Shown: positions 24,421 to 33,168, numbered from the stretch's first letter. The stretch is DNA of 47,853 nt from CAYNCE01 sp964522515 (GCA_964522515.1 CAZFWC010000004.1:1-47853), one strand, 5' to 3'. The notes: generated by a model from the letters alone, not told the origin. Program-made: numbers and translations.

Positions 24421-25746
24421 TTATATTTTTTTCAAATCTAAAATCCATTTCCACAAAGGAATAAATTTTATTTTTTTATTTTTTCCGTATCTGCCGGATA
24501 TTTTTTCTTCTGCTTCACAAGTATTTGTAATTATTATTAAATTATTGCATTTTAATTCTTGACTGGCTTTTAAAAGAGAATTAATTTCTCTTTTTTTAGT
24601 TTCTAAAAAAGATAAATCATAACAAACTTGAATAAGATATTTAATTTTTAATCCTTGCTTAATCACAAAATCAACTTCTTTTTGTTGTTTGTCTTGCCAA
24701 TAAAAAATATCAATTTTTGAAAATTTTCTTTTTAATTCTAAAAATACAAGGTTTTCAAACAGCCGACCGTGGTCTTTTGAAAACTTTAATGATAAAGCAT
24801 TAATAAAACCATTGTCAATAAAATAATTTTTTCTTGGGTATTGCAGTTGATTTTTAATTTTGTAGGAAAAAATAGGCACAGATGATAAAAAGTAAGAATT
24901 TTCTAAATAATTTAGATATTTAATCAAAGTTGCTTTGCCTACTTTTAAATTAGAACTTTTTAAATTAGATTGAAGGCGACTGGCAGAAAAAATTGTTGAA
25001 TTTAAAAGAAGCTGGCACAAACTTTTAAGCGCTTCTTCGTTTTTGATTTTAAATCTTTCCACAATATCTCTTCTTAAAACTGTAGCGAAATATTGCTGTA
25101 AAATTTCTTGTTTTTTTGATTCATCTGATAAAACAACTTCTGGCATTCCCCCGTAAAAAAGATACTCTTCTAAATTATAAAATATTTTGGCTTTTTCAGT
25201 TTCAGAATAATCTAAATTTTTAAAATCAATTTTAACTTTTTTAAAATTTAAAAATTCTTTGAAAGATAAAGAATAAATTTTTACTTCCAAACATCTGCCA
25301 CGCAATTCAGTTGGTATTTCTTGGTTTGATAATTTTGATGAAGAACCAGTAACAAAAAATTTTATATTTTCATTGTCAAAAATACGGCGCAACCATTTGC
25401 TCCAATTTGGGATATTTTGCACTTCATCCAAAAAAAGAAATTTAGGTAATCTGCCAAAAGTTTGTTTTATAGTTGGCAAGAGTCGAGTTAAAAATTCTGT
25501 TTTTTGTGGAATTCTTTCATCTTCAAAATTAAGATAAACTATATCATTTTTTTTATTGTTTTTTAAAAGTTTTTTTATTAAGTCAAAAATCAAATAGGTT
25601 TTCCCTATTCTTCTAAAACCACTGACAGTCACAATTTTATTTACCTTTAAGTCTAAATAATCTGTTAATTTGGTCTGCCTTTTGATTATTTCTGGTAATT
25701 TCTTTTTTTGCCAGTCATTTAATATTGTTTTAGTTATATTGTTCAT
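24421..25746 (-). CDS. AAA ATPase with DUF4143 domain
   Basis: A 441-residue protein of the AAA_14/DUF4143 type. Walker A is GFRRIGKT (43-50), Walker B FLFLDEVQN near 108, then the sensor TGSSSKL and the arginine in TELRGRCLEVKIYSLSFKEFL. The C-terminal half (about 200-440) is the DUF4143 region with IDNGFINALSLKF and WQDKQQKEVDFVIK, a PD-(D/E)XK-like arrangement. These genes are common, often mobile accessory genes of unclear role. A promoter with exact consensus boxes lies upstream. Confidence 0.85.
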   Translation of the reverse strand: MNNITKTILNDWQKKKLPEIIKRQTKLTDYLDLKVNKIVTVSGFRRIGKTYLIFDLIKKLLKNNKKNDIVYLNFEDERIPQKTEFLTRLLPTIKQTFGRLPKFLFLDEVQNIPNWSKWLRRIFDNENIKFFVTGSSSKLSNQEIPTELRGRCLEVKIYSLSFKEFLNFKKVKIDFKNLDYSETEKAKIFYNLEEYLFYGGMPEVVLSDESKKQEILQQYFATVLRRDIVERFKIKNEEALKSLCQLLLNSTIFSASRLQSNLKSSNLKVGKATLIKYLNYLENSYFLSSVPIFSYKIKNQLQYPRKNYFIDNGFINALSLKFSKDHGRLFENLVFLELKRKFSKIDIFYWQDKQQKEVDFVIKQGLKIKYLIQVCYDLSFLETKKREINSLLKASQELKCNNLIIITNTCEAEEKISGRYGKNKKIKFIPLWKWILDLKKI

Positions 25747-25779
25747 AGAACAACAATATATATAAATCGTTCTGTTTGA

Positions 25780-25808
25780 ATTATAAACAAAACAACTTTT
25801 TTTGTCAA
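25780..25808 (-). promoter_or_regulatory. Exact-consensus promoter of the DUF4143 ATPase
   Basis: Minus-strand TTGACA (25803-25808), 17-base spacer, TATAAT (25780-25785). The leader of about 27 bases contains GAAC...GTTC arms, a possible operator. Confidence 0.75.
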
Positions 25809-25809
25809 A

Positions 25810-27045
25810 TTATTTATTATTCCAATGTTTTTCCCAAACTAAATTTCTAATTTCTGAAAATAATTTTTCAGCAAAAAGTTTATCTTGAGAATTAATTTTT
25901 TCAAGCGAACGAACAGAATTTAATAATTCCTGGGCTCCTTTTTCAACCATTGAAGGATCCCAAGCAATTGGTGAAAACATTTCTTTAAAATTTTTACTTG
26001 ACGCCCACCAAAATGAGCAACTTACTAAACCATTTTCCAAATGCAATCGTGAAGCAAAATGATTAGGATCTTTTTGATTTTTATAATTTAATTCTAATAC
26101 AAAATTAGCAAATTGCCAAAGTTTTTTATGAATTTTATTTTTCGGATGATTCCAAAGAGCAAAAGGAATTTTATTTTTTAATTCTTTTTCTGTTGATTCC
26201 CAAGAAGAATCTCGAATAGAAACTACTTGAGTATTTTTTAAAATTTTTAAATATTCAGATGCTGTAAGAGTTGTGATATTTTTATTTTTTGCTAAATAAG
26301 AATAATCTGGGTACCAATTCCAATATTTATGCCCATAAAGTTCACCATCCGTGGCGGTTATAATCGTAGGATCGAGAGCGTTGGCTCCATCCCTCTGGGT
26401 GGAGCCTGTTTGTTGCGATTTCACACTCTGGCTCCACGCGGGAGCATTGAGCCAACCATTATTTTTTTCTAATAAATTTATTACAGTTTCAGGAACAAAT
26501 GTTTGCGAAATTTTTCTGTTTCTAAAAATTACTTCTAAATTATTTTTTGTTTTATATTTTATATTATTATTAAATTTATTTTTATCACTGTCTTTTACAG
26601 AAATTTCATCAAGAATAATATATTTATATCCTAATTTTTTAATAATTTTCAAAACTTTATCTGACACAGCCATTTCTGGCAAAAAAAATCCTTTTGGTTT
26701 GTAAATTTTTCCAAAATGCAATTTATTAATTTTATTATTAATTTTAATTTGTTTAATGATTTCTTTTTCAGGAAGCAAAGGCAAAATTGGATGAAAAGCA
26801 GCTGATTCTAAAAATTCAATTTGTTTGCGTTTTGCAATTTTTGCAAAATCTTTTAATAATTTTTTATAATTTAAACTAAAAAGTTTTTGAGTTAAACATC
26901 CTGTAAAATTTACAGTAATTTTTACTTTTTTATATTTATTTAAAAAATCAACCCACGGTTGATATGAGGATTTAACAACTTCATCAATTTGTTCTTTTGA
27001 AGAAGTTGGTGGCTGGTAGAAGTGTAGAATATTTATCCAGTTCAT
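25810..27045 (-). CDS. Glycoside hydrolase family 57 (alpha-glucan acting)
   Basis: 411 residues. It opens with WINILHFYQPP, the GH57 region with the conserved His-x-x-Q/P start; GFFLPEMAVSDKVLKIIKKLGY carries the catalytic nucleophile Glu, and TATDGELYGHKYW the acid Asp. Family members cut or rearrange alpha-glucans (amylase, branching enzyme, 4-alpha-glucanotransferase). About residues 197-222 (WLNAPAWSQ...RDGAN) come from a 77-bp palindromic insert just before the catalytic Asp region. It is followed, on the other side, by glgA and a GH15 glucoamylase on the same strand. Confidence 0.85.
   Translation of the reverse strand: MNWINILHFYQPPTSSKEQIDEVVKSSYQPWVDFLNKYKKVKITVNFTGCLTQKLFSLNYKKLLKDFAKIAKRKQIEFLESAAFHPILPLLPEKEIIKQIKINNKINKLHFGKIYKPKGFFLPEMAVSDKVLKIIKKLGYKYIILDEISVKDSDKNKFNNNIKYKTKNNLEVIFRNRKISQTFVPETVINLLEKNNGWLNAPAWSQSVKSQQTGSTQRDGANALDPTIITATDGELYGHKYWNWYPDYSYLAKNKNITTLTASEYLKILKNTQVVSIRDSSWESTEKELKNKIPFALWNHPKNKIHKKLWQFANFVLELNYKNQKDPNHFASRLHLENGLVSCSFWWASSKNFKEMFSPIAWDPSMVEKGAQELLNSVRSLEKINSQDKLFAEKLFSEIRNLVWEKHWNNK
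26380..26456. repeat. 77-bp palindromic element inside GH57 gene
   Basis: Ends GTTGGCTC (26380-26387) and GAGCCAAC (26449-26456) are inverted; inside lie GGCTCCA...TGGAGCC and GGCTCC..GGGAGC hairpins. GC content is much higher than the gene. The same GGCTCCA/TGGAGCC unit occurs upstream of smc at 37339-37365. Confidence 0.75.
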
Positions 27046-27058
27046 AAGCGAAGAAGGG

Positions 27059-28600
27059 TTAGGCGACTTTTAATTTTATTGCTGTTCTAAATAAATCAAT
27101 ATATTTTCTAGCAGGATATTCCCAGGAATAAGATTTTCGCATTACTTTTTCAACAAGTTGTTTCCATTCTTTTTCTCGCTTGTAACATTCAAGCGCTCGC
27201 GCAATTGCAACAACCATTGCTCTGGAATCATAAAGTTTAAAAACAAAACCATTTCCTGATTTGTAACGCGGATCATAATTATCTACTGTATCAATATATC
27301 CGCCAACATGATGAGTAATTGGCAAACAACCGTAACGCATACTTTTCATTTGTGTTAATCCGCAAGGTTCAAAACGAGACGGAATTAAAATAAAATCACT
27401 GGCTGCAAAAATAGAAGTTTCTTTTAAATTGTTTGGTTTGTAAAAAATTTCAGGAGTATTTGATTTTTTTAAATTACTAATTAAATTTTGATTGCCTTCA
27501 CCTGTAAAAAATATGTGAACAAGTTTTTTAGGATTTTCTTTTTGCAATTTTTTAAGATGTTTTATCATTTCTTCGCCCCCATCTCCCATAATAATTAATT
27601 GCAAATCAAAACGAAAAATAATATCAGAAATATCGCGAATTAAATCAAATCCTTTTTGTTCTGCGATTCGCGAAGTCATACAAAGCATTGGAATATTTTT
27701 ATTTTCAGGCAAACCATAATATTTTTGTAAATATAATTTATTTTTTTCTTTTTTGTGGATTGAATAATAGTCAAAATTTTTATAAAGACCCGGATCAAGC
27801 CGTGGATTATAATCTTTATAATCAATCCCATTTACAATTCCAAAAACTTTATCTTCACGATTTTTTAAAATACGATTCAAATCTTGCCCAAAATCTTTTG
27901 TCATTATTTCTTCAGCATATTGTTCTGAAACAGCATTAATCACATCAGAATTTAAAATTGCTCGTTTTGCAAAATTTATATTTTCGATTTTAGGATCATC
28001 AAATTCTGGCAAGCCATTTTTTCCACTATCTCTTTCTTTTTCAGAAATTTCCCACCAATTGCGTCCAAGTTGGAAAGTTAAATTGTGGATTGTAAAAACA
28101 GAAGCAGTATTTTTTAGTGTTTCAGAATTTTTAAAATCGCGTTTTAAAAAATATGGAATTAAACCAGTATGCCAATCGTGACAATGAACAATATCTGCTT
28201 TAAATTTTATTTTTATTAATAATTTTAAAACAGCTAAATCAAAAAGCAAAAATCTTGCATTTTCGTGGCTAGAACCATAAAGCTCTTTTTTATTAGAAAA
28301 ATATTTTTCATTTTCAATAAAATAAATTGGTAAATTTTCCATTAATTCACCTTGCCAAAAATTAACTTTTTCTTTATTTTTGTTATCAATAATAATTGTT
28401 ACATTTTCTTTGATTTTTTTTAAATTATATTTTTCTGGATTAATAATTGAACCATAAAACGGAGTCACGACAATTACATCATGTCCTTGTTTTTTTAAAG
28501 CTTTTGGAAGCGAACGCGCCACATCGCCAAGACCCCCTGATTTTGAATAAGGGTCAACTTCTGCTGAAATTGATGCAATTTTTATTTTAGAGTTAAACAT
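27059..28600 (-). CDS. glgA: Glycogen/starch synthase
   Basis: GT5 synthase of about 513 residues. The ADP-glucose-binding KSGGLGDV (KTGGL motif) is near the N-terminus in EVDPYSKSGGLGDVARSLP, and SRFEPCGLTQMKSMRYGCLP near residue 420 is the E-x7-E-type C-terminal motif. It extends alpha-1,4-glucan from ADP- or UDP-glucose. I start at ATG 28600 (MFNSKIKIASISAEV); a GTG at 28621 would add seven residues. It lies between GH57 and GH15 genes in one orientation, so the three probably work together in storage-glucan turnover. Confidence 0.92.
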   Translation of the reverse strand: MFNSKIKIASISAEVDPYSKSGGLGDVARSLPKALKKQGHDVIVVTPFYGSIINPEKYNLKKIKENVTIIIDNKNKEKVNFWQGELMENLPIYFIENEKYFSNKKELYGSSHENARFLLFDLAVLKLLIKIKFKADIVHCHDWHTGLIPYFLKRDFKNSETLKNTASVFTIHNLTFQLGRNWWEISEKERDSGKNGLPEFDDPKIENINFAKRAILNSDVINAVSEQYAEEIMTKDFGQDLNRILKNREDKVFGIVNGIDYKDYNPRLDPGLYKNFDYYSIHKKEKNKLYLQKYYGLPENKNIPMLCMTSRIAEQKGFDLIRDISDIIFRFDLQLIIMGDGGEEMIKHLKKLQKENPKKLVHIFFTGEGNQNLISNLKKSNTPEIFYKPNNLKETSIFAASDFILIPSRFEPCGLTQMKSMRYGCLPITHHVGGYIDTVDNYDPRYKSGNGFVFKLYDSRAMVVAIARALECYKREKEWKQLVEKVMRKSYSWEYPARKYIDLFRTAIKLKVA

Positions 28601-28642
28601 ATTTTTTAGCAAAGAACTCACCTGAAATTTAAGTTGAGTTTT

Positions 28643-29737
28643 TTATTTTAACAATTCTGGATAAAGTTTTTCAGCAGCCAACACAAACATTGCGTGGCTC
28701 CAAGCCAAAGGATAAACTCCTTTGCGTTTTGTATCTTCAAAAATTTGTTCAGGAATATAATTTCCGTAGCCGTCTTCTTCCAATTTGTTCAAAACCCAAT
28801 TAAAATATTTTTTTGCTTTTTCTTTATTGCCAACGATTGAATAATAAATGCTCATCCAAAAATTTAATAAAGGCCAAGCGCCAGATCCTTCTTGCCCGGA
28901 ACCTTCACCATCATACATATCATTTTCATAACGATGAACTCCTCCATAAATAACTAATTCTTTTTCAGTTTGTTTAATTGTTTCAAGAATGCGCGGATCA
29001 TTATATTTAATAATTTTAAAGGGCCAGACTAAACCAAGCAAAGAAGCATCAACATTAAAATCAGCTACTTCATCTCCTTTATTTCGTAAAAATCTGTTTG
29101 CTTTTTCATCATAATTAAAATCAATTCTTTTAATCATTTGTTCTGCTTTTTCTTTCCAATTATCATTTTTAATCATTTCATTTGCCAATAATAATCCTCG
29201 AGAGCAAGACGCTAAAGAATAAGTGTGATTGTTTTTATAAACTGAAGAAGTATGGCGATTTCCTTCTTCCCAAAGATCAACTGTGTGGTGAAAAAAATGT
29301 GTGTCGTGCCAGTCATTTGCTAAACCGTCAGCTAATCTGCGAATTAAAGTTTCATATTTCATAGCTTTTGATAAATCTTGTTTATAATATTCATAAATTG
29401 CCCACAAAACCGCGCCAGCTTGGTCAGGCTGAAAATGCCCTTGATGTAGCAATCCGTTTGGTGAATAATTTTGAAAAAGTAGACTTTCTTTTTTAAATCT
29501 TTCTGGTCGATCAATCAGCCAGTCAAAAAATTTTTCTTGAATTTGCACTCCTACTTTTTGCGCAGCTACACAAATGTAAGCTGCATCTCTTGGCCAAACA
29601 AAATGATAATTAGCAGCGCGTTTTGGATAATATGGCAAGTCAGTATTTGCCGCAATAATCGCGCCATTTGGCAAAGAAACATCTTGAAAGACTTTTTTGC
29701 TGGTTTGAATTAGTTGAGTTATTTGTTTTTTATTCAT
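28643..29737 (-). CDS. Glycoside hydrolase family 15 (glucoamylase-like)
   Basis: A 364-residue (alpha/alpha)6-barrel enzyme. NYHFVWPRDAAYICVAAQK is the GH15 entry motif, HHTVDLWEEGNRHTSSVY supplies the general acid Glu, and DGEGSGQEGSGAWPLLNFW the later barrel helices with a candidate base. No signal peptide, so it acts in the cytoplasm, releasing glucose from alpha-glucan. The N-terminal beta-sandwich of many GH15 enzymes is absent. Adjacent to glgA and GH57, and it could deliver glucose to the ROK kinase. Confidence 0.85.
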   Translation of the reverse strand: MNKKQITQLIQTSKKVFQDVSLPNGAIIAANTDLPYYPKRAANYHFVWPRDAAYICVAAQKVGVQIQEKFFDWLIDRPERFKKESLLFQNYSPNGLLHQGHFQPDQAGAVLWAIYEYYKQDLSKAMKYETLIRRLADGLANDWHDTHFFHHTVDLWEEGNRHTSSVYKNNHTYSLASCSRGLLLANEMIKNDNWKEKAEQMIKRIDFNYDEKANRFLRNKGDEVADFNVDASLLGLVWPFKIIKYNDPRILETIKQTEKELVIYGGVHRYENDMYDGEGSGQEGSGAWPLLNFWMSIYYSIVGNKEKAKKYFNWVLNKLEEDGYGNYIPEQIFEDTKRKGVYPLAWSHAMFVLAAEKLYPELLK

Positions 29738-29743
29738 ATTTTT

Positions 29744-30295
29744 TTAGCCTGACAGACTGGAAGAATTAGCGCAACAAATTGCCACAGCAACAGCGTCAGC
29801 CGAGTCATCTGGTTTTGGAATTTGTTTTAATTTTAAAATCATTTTAACCATTTGTTGAATTTGATTTTTATCAGCGCGACCGTAACCAGTTAACGCCTGT
29901 TTGATTTGCAAAGGCGTAAATTCTTTAATTTTTAAATTATTATTAATTCCAGTCATTAAAATCACTCCTCGCGCTTCAGCAACTTTAATCGCAGTTTTTA
30001 AATTTTTAAAAAAGAATAAATCTTCAATCGCTAAAATTTCTGGTTTATATTTTTTAATAATTTTATTTAATTCAAAATTTAAAATTTTTAACCGTTCTGC
30101 GTGCTCTGTTTCTTTTGTTGTTTCAATACAACCATATTTTATTAAATTTAAATTTTGTCCTGATTTTTCTAAAATTGCCCAACCAGCGCGAGCGTAACCA
30201 GGGTCAATTCCTAAAATAATTTTACTTCCCGCCTGCGCTCCACAACAATCCTTTATCGCTCCGGCGGGTAAATTTTTGTGTTTCTCTTTAATCAT
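29744..30295 (-). CDS. ruvC: Holliday junction endonuclease RuvC
   Basis: 183 residues. Catalytic acids: Asp31 in IILGIDPGYARAGWA, Glu in LAIEDLFFFKN and the late pair in KPDDSADAVAVA; LKTAIKVAEARGVI is the usual DNA-binding helix. RuvC resolves four-way junctions as a dimer. Normal RuvC begins directly at the IILGIDPG strand; here 25 extra residues (MIKEKHKNLPAGAIKDC...) precede it and most are coded by a 41-bp palindromic element. No ATG lies between, so the insert appears translated. yebC is upstream, a common neighbour. Confidence 0.93.
   Translation of the reverse strand: MIKEKHKNLPAGAIKDCCGAQAGSKIILGIDPGYARAGWAILEKSGQNLNLIKYGCIETTKETEHAERLKILNFELNKIIKKYKPEILAIEDLFFFKNLKTAIKVAEARGVILMTGINNNLKIKEFTPLQIKQALTGYGRADKNQIQQMVKMILKLKQIPKPDDSADAVAVAICCANSSSLSG
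30228..30268. repeat. 41-bp palindromic element copy 2 (in ruvC)
   Basis: Ends CCCGCC (30228-30233) and GGCGGG (30263-30268), internal CGCTCC repeated on both sides. It codes PAGAIKDCCGAQAG at the ruvC N-terminus. Confidence 0.7.
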
Positions 30296-30322
30296 ATTGT
30301 TTGTGAAAATAATTAGAACCTG

Positions 30323-30363
30323 TCCGCCGTAGTGTTAAAGAGTTTTTAAAGAACGAAGGTGGA
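30323..30363. repeat. 41-bp palindromic element copy 3
   Basis: TCCGCC (30323-30328) ... GGTGGA (30358-30363), with outer CCTG and CAGG extending the arms. Internal AGTGTTAAAGAGTTTTTA closely matches the copy inside smc at 39231-39271. It lies between yebC and ruvC. Confidence 0.75.
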
Positions 30364-31083
30364 TCAGGCTAAATTAGTATAATAATTTACAACATCTTGA
30401 TTTTCATCTAATTGATTAAATATTTTTTGTATTTTTTCTTCTACTTCATCTAAAATTTTAATTTTCTCTTTAGGGACAAATTCAATTTCCGCTGAATTAA
30501 TTTTTACATTTTCTTTTTCTAAATTTTCTTTAACTAATTGTAAATTTTCAGGTTTTGTATAGACTAAAATTTTTTTATCACTAATTTTAATATCTTCAGC
30601 GCCTGATTCAATTAATTTTAATTCTATTTTTTCAAATTCATTTTTATCAAATTCTTCAATTTTAATTACTCCTAATTTATTAAATCGCCATGCCACAGCG
30701 CCGGGTCCCGAAATTGCTCCCCCAGATTTTTCTAAAATCTGTTTTATTTCCGCAACTGCGCGATTTTTATTATCAGTTAAAACTTGAATAATAATTGGAA
30801 TTTTATTTTGAAGGAAACCTTCATAAATTATTTCTTCTAATCTTGCCCCGCCTAATTCACCAGTGCCTCTTTTAATCGCTCGTTCAATATTTTCTTTTGG
30901 CAAATTTGATTGTTTTGCTTTATCAATTGCTAAACGCAAACTAAAATTCATTTCTGGATCGCCACTGCCTTCACGAGCAGCAATTGTAATTGCGTTCCCA
31001 AGTTTAGTAAAAATAGCTCCGCGTTTCGCGTCAATTACGCCTTTTTTGTGTTTAATTTTTGACCATTTTGAATGCCCAGACAT
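30364..31083 (-). CDS. yebC: YebC/PmpR-family protein (TACO1-like)
   Basis: 239 residues beginning with the hallmark MSGHSKWSKIKHKKGVIDAK, then TKLGNAITIAAREGSGDPEMN and KENIERAIKRGTGE. The family has been described as transcription regulators and, more recently, as ribosome-associated factors that help translation of proline-rich stretches. It sits upstream of ruvC, a conserved neighbourhood. AAAAGGAG lies about 13 bases before the ATG. Confidence 0.93.
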   Translation of the reverse strand: MSGHSKWSKIKHKKGVIDAKRGAIFTKLGNAITIAAREGSGDPEMNFSLRLAIDKAKQSNLPKENIERAIKRGTGELGGARLEEIIYEGFLQNKIPIIIQVLTDNKNRAVAEIKQILEKSGGAISGPGAVAWRFNKLGVIKIEEFDKNEFEKIELKLIESGAEDIKISDKKILVYTKPENLQLVKENLEKENVKINSAEIEFVPKEKIKILDEVEEKIQKIFNQLDENQDVVNYYTNLA

Positions 31084-31213
31084 AAAATTTTCTTACTCCT
31101 TTTAAAAAATGCTTAAAGTAAGTTTATCATTTAAAGAATTTAAAATCAATATTTTTTATAAGCCAACCTACTTTTAAACTCCAAATAAATTTTAAATGTT
31201 AAAAAATATAATT

Positions 31214-31248
31214 AAAAACTTCAAGAAAAATCTTGAAGTTTTTTTAAA
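31214..31248 (-). terminator. Bidirectional terminator
   Basis: A perfect 12-bp stem, AAAAACTTCAAG (31214-31225) with CTTGAAGTTTTT (31232-31243), with A-run and T-run on either side. It can end the minus-strand methyltransferase/rnhB transcript. Confidence 0.7.
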
Positions 31249-31300
31249 ATTTTATTAAACACCCATTTCAAACTTGCCACTGGTAACTTTAAGCTCCACT

Positions 31301-31319
31301 CCCTGCCTACCGAACAGTC
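31301..31319. repeat. Small hairpin downstream of methyltransferase
   Basis: CTGCCTACCGAACAGTCAG is an imperfect hairpin of GC-richer DNA in an AT-rich intergenic stretch. Nothing else is seen in 31084-31361 apart from the terminator. Confidence 0.35.
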
Positions 31320-31361
31320 AGACTTAAAAATAATGGTAGACTCTAAAATACTAAATATTTT

Positions 31362-31925
31362 TTATTCTTTCCCAAATACAATTCCATAATGAAATTTTCC
31401 TGCTTCAAATTGTTTTTCAACTGTTAAATTTAAACTTTCAGCAAGACCAATTAATTTTTCAGGAGAAATTTTGTCTTCAGGTTTAGGTCCAATCGGAAAT
31501 CGTCCAGCTTGCCAATCAATTATCATTAATTTACCATTTGGTTTTAATAAACGCGTAGCTTCTTTAATAATTCCAATATCATTATTACTTTGAAATAAAA
31601 TATTTATTAAAAGAGCAAAATCAAGAAAATTATTATTGATTTTTGTTGCGCCGTATTTTTCTAAATTAGACCAAACTGTTTTAACATTATTCAAACCTAA
31701 TAATTTTGCGCGAGATTCAACATTTGAAAGTACGGATTTTAAAATATCAACTCCGTAGACAATTCCATCTGCGCCAACAATTTGTGAAGCTTTAATTACA
31801 AAAAAACCAATCCCTCCACAACCTAAATCAGCGATGTAAGAACCGTAAGTTAAACCAAGTTTATTTTTTAACAAATCCTCAGCATCAAGAAGCTCGTTGC
31901 CTCCGGGAGATTTTATATTTTTCAT
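31362..31925 (-). CDS. Class I SAM-dependent methyltransferase
   Basis: About 187 residues with a Rossmann methyltransferase fold: motif I YIADLGCGGIGFFVI, motif II IVYGVDI, motif IV region NFLDFALLINILFQ, and ATRLLKPNGKLMIIDWQ as in UbiE/Methyltransf_11 relatives. Substrate unknown. I choose the ATG at 31925; a GTG at 31943 would overlap rnhB. The sequence just upstream reads TATAAT seven bases before the ATG, so a leaderless mRNA from an internal promoter is possible beside cotranscription with rnhB. Confidence 0.85.
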   Translation of the reverse strand: MKNIKSPGGNELLDAEDLLKNKLGLTYGSYIADLGCGGIGFFVIKASQIVGADGIVYGVDILKSVLSNVESRAKLLGLNNVKTVWSNLEKYGATKINNNFLDFALLINILFQSNNDIGIIKEATRLLKPNGKLMIIDWQAGRFPIGPKPEDKISPEKLIGLAESLNLTVEKQFEAGKFHYGIVFGKE

Positions 31926-31932
31926 ATTTTTA

Positions 31933-32541
31933 TTATAGCACACTCACAGGTTTAAAACTAAATCTGTGCATTTCGCACGGACCAATTTTTTTTAAAATAT
32001 TTAAGTGTTCTTTTGTCCCGTATCCTTTGTGTTTATGAAAATAATATTCAGGATAAAATTTATTAAAAGTATTTAAAATTTGATCTCGAACAACTTTTGC
32101 AATAATTGAAGCCGAAGCGATTGATAAAATTTTTTCATCACCTTTAACTACAAATTCATTGCAAATTAAAGATTCTAAATTACGCAATCCATCAATTAAT
32201 AAATAATCTGGCTGAATATTAAGTTTTTTTACAGCTCGCTCAAAACTTAATCTATTAGCTGGAATAATTCCTAAATTATCAATTTCCTGTGAAGAGACAA
32301 TGCCAACTGACCATGCTAAACAATTTTTAGTAATATACAAAAACATTTTTTCTCTTTTTTGCGCAGATAATAATTTAGAATCTTTAATATTTTTTATTTT
32401 TACTTTTATTTCTGGATGAAAAATAACAGCGCCAGAAACCAAAGGTCCTGCCCAAGAACCTCTGCCAGCTTCATCAAGACCAGCAATAAATTTGTAGCCT
32501 TGTTTTAATAATTTATTTTCATATTTTTTTGTTGGACGCAT
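31933..32541 (-). CDS. rnhB: Ribonuclease HII
   Basis: 202 residues. AGLDEAGRGSWAGPLVSGAVIF carries Asp23-Glu24 of the DEAGRG motif; KDSKLLSAQKRE, the central DYLLIDG Asp and AKVVRDQ complete the RNase HII active site; HKGYGTKEHL matches the family's C-terminal region. It removes ribonucleotides and RNA primers from DNA. It lies six bases after the exonuclease gene upstream. Confidence 0.95.
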   Translation of the reverse strand: MRPTKKYENKLLKQGYKFIAGLDEAGRGSWAGPLVSGAVIFHPEIKVKIKNIKDSKLLSAQKREKMFLYITKNCLAWSVGIVSSQEIDNLGIIPANRLSFERAVKKLNIQPDYLLIDGLRNLESLICNEFVVKGDEKILSIASASIIAKVVRDQILNTFNKFYPEYYFHKHKGYGTKEHLNILKKIGPCEMHRFSFKPVSVL

Positions 32542-32547
32542 AATAAT

Positions 32548-33078
32548 TTAGTACCATTCAACTGGCACTTCGTAATTTTCCCACAAACTTTGAAATTTTA
32601 CTTTTTTATTTTTTATACCATATTCGTAAATATTTTTTGTGACTTCCACATCTTGCAAACAATATTTTTTTAATTTTTCAATTTCATTTTTTCTCCACAT
32701 TGAAATTGCTTCTAAACCTGTCCCACTTTTTCCTGTTCCAAGTGTTGCTTGAGCTACGCTTTCCAATTTAACTCTGTATCCTAAATATTTTTGCAAAACA
32801 TACATAATATCTAAAGTTTTTATTGAATTAAAATTTGTGTTTTTTAAATAACTTTCTAAAACAGGATAATCAAAACCAATTAAATTAAAACCAATTACTA
32901 ATTCAGATTGATTAATTAATTTTTCCAATTCATCCAATTCATTTTCCATAAAAGTTAAAAATTTATTTTCTCCATAAATATAAACGCCAACTAAAGAAAT
33001 TTTTAAAGCTTTTAGATTTGCTTTACCGCCAACTTCTTTAAATGAATTTTGTGTTTCAATGTCGAGAACTAATTTCAT
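32548..33078 (-). CDS. RNase H-like 3'-5' exonuclease (YprB-type)
   Basis: About 176 residues. KLVLDIETQN is exo I, VIGFNLIGFDYPVLESYL exo II and YCLQDVEVTKNIYEYG exo III, a DEDDy-like set. It is related in architecture to the 7066-7761 protein but not a close copy. I use the ATG at 33078; an upstream TTG would extend the ORF into a 40-bp palindromic element. Next to rnhB, suggesting a role in primer or repair-intermediate trimming, by inference only. Confidence 0.8.
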   Translation of the reverse strand: MKLVLDIETQNSFKEVGGKANLKALKISLVGVYIYGENKFLTFMENELDELEKLINQSELVIGFNLIGFDYPVLESYLKNTNFNSIKTLDIMYVLQKYLGYRVKLESVAQATLGTGKSGTGLEAISMWRKNEIEKLKKYCLQDVEVTKNIYEYGIKNKKVKFQSLWENYEVPVEWY

Positions 33079-33088
33079 ATTGAGTTTC

Positions 33089-33128
33089 TCCGCCTTCGCC
33101 CATAACAACTCTACTGGACTACGGCGGA
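33089..33128. repeat. 40-bp palindromic element copy 4
   Basis: TCCGCC (33089-33094) ... GGCGGA (33123-33128); the internal CTCTACTGGACTAC is shared with 7774-7814. Its end lies ten bases before the exonuclease start. Confidence 0.75.
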
Positions 33129-33168
33129 TAAACTCTTGTGTTCAAACTTTAAAAAACACAGGAGTCTG

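Noticed and set aside
26343..26460. Frameshift or assembly error in the GH57 gene
   Set aside because: The composition jump is explained by a palindromic insert; the frame continues correctly into TATDGELYGH on the far side.
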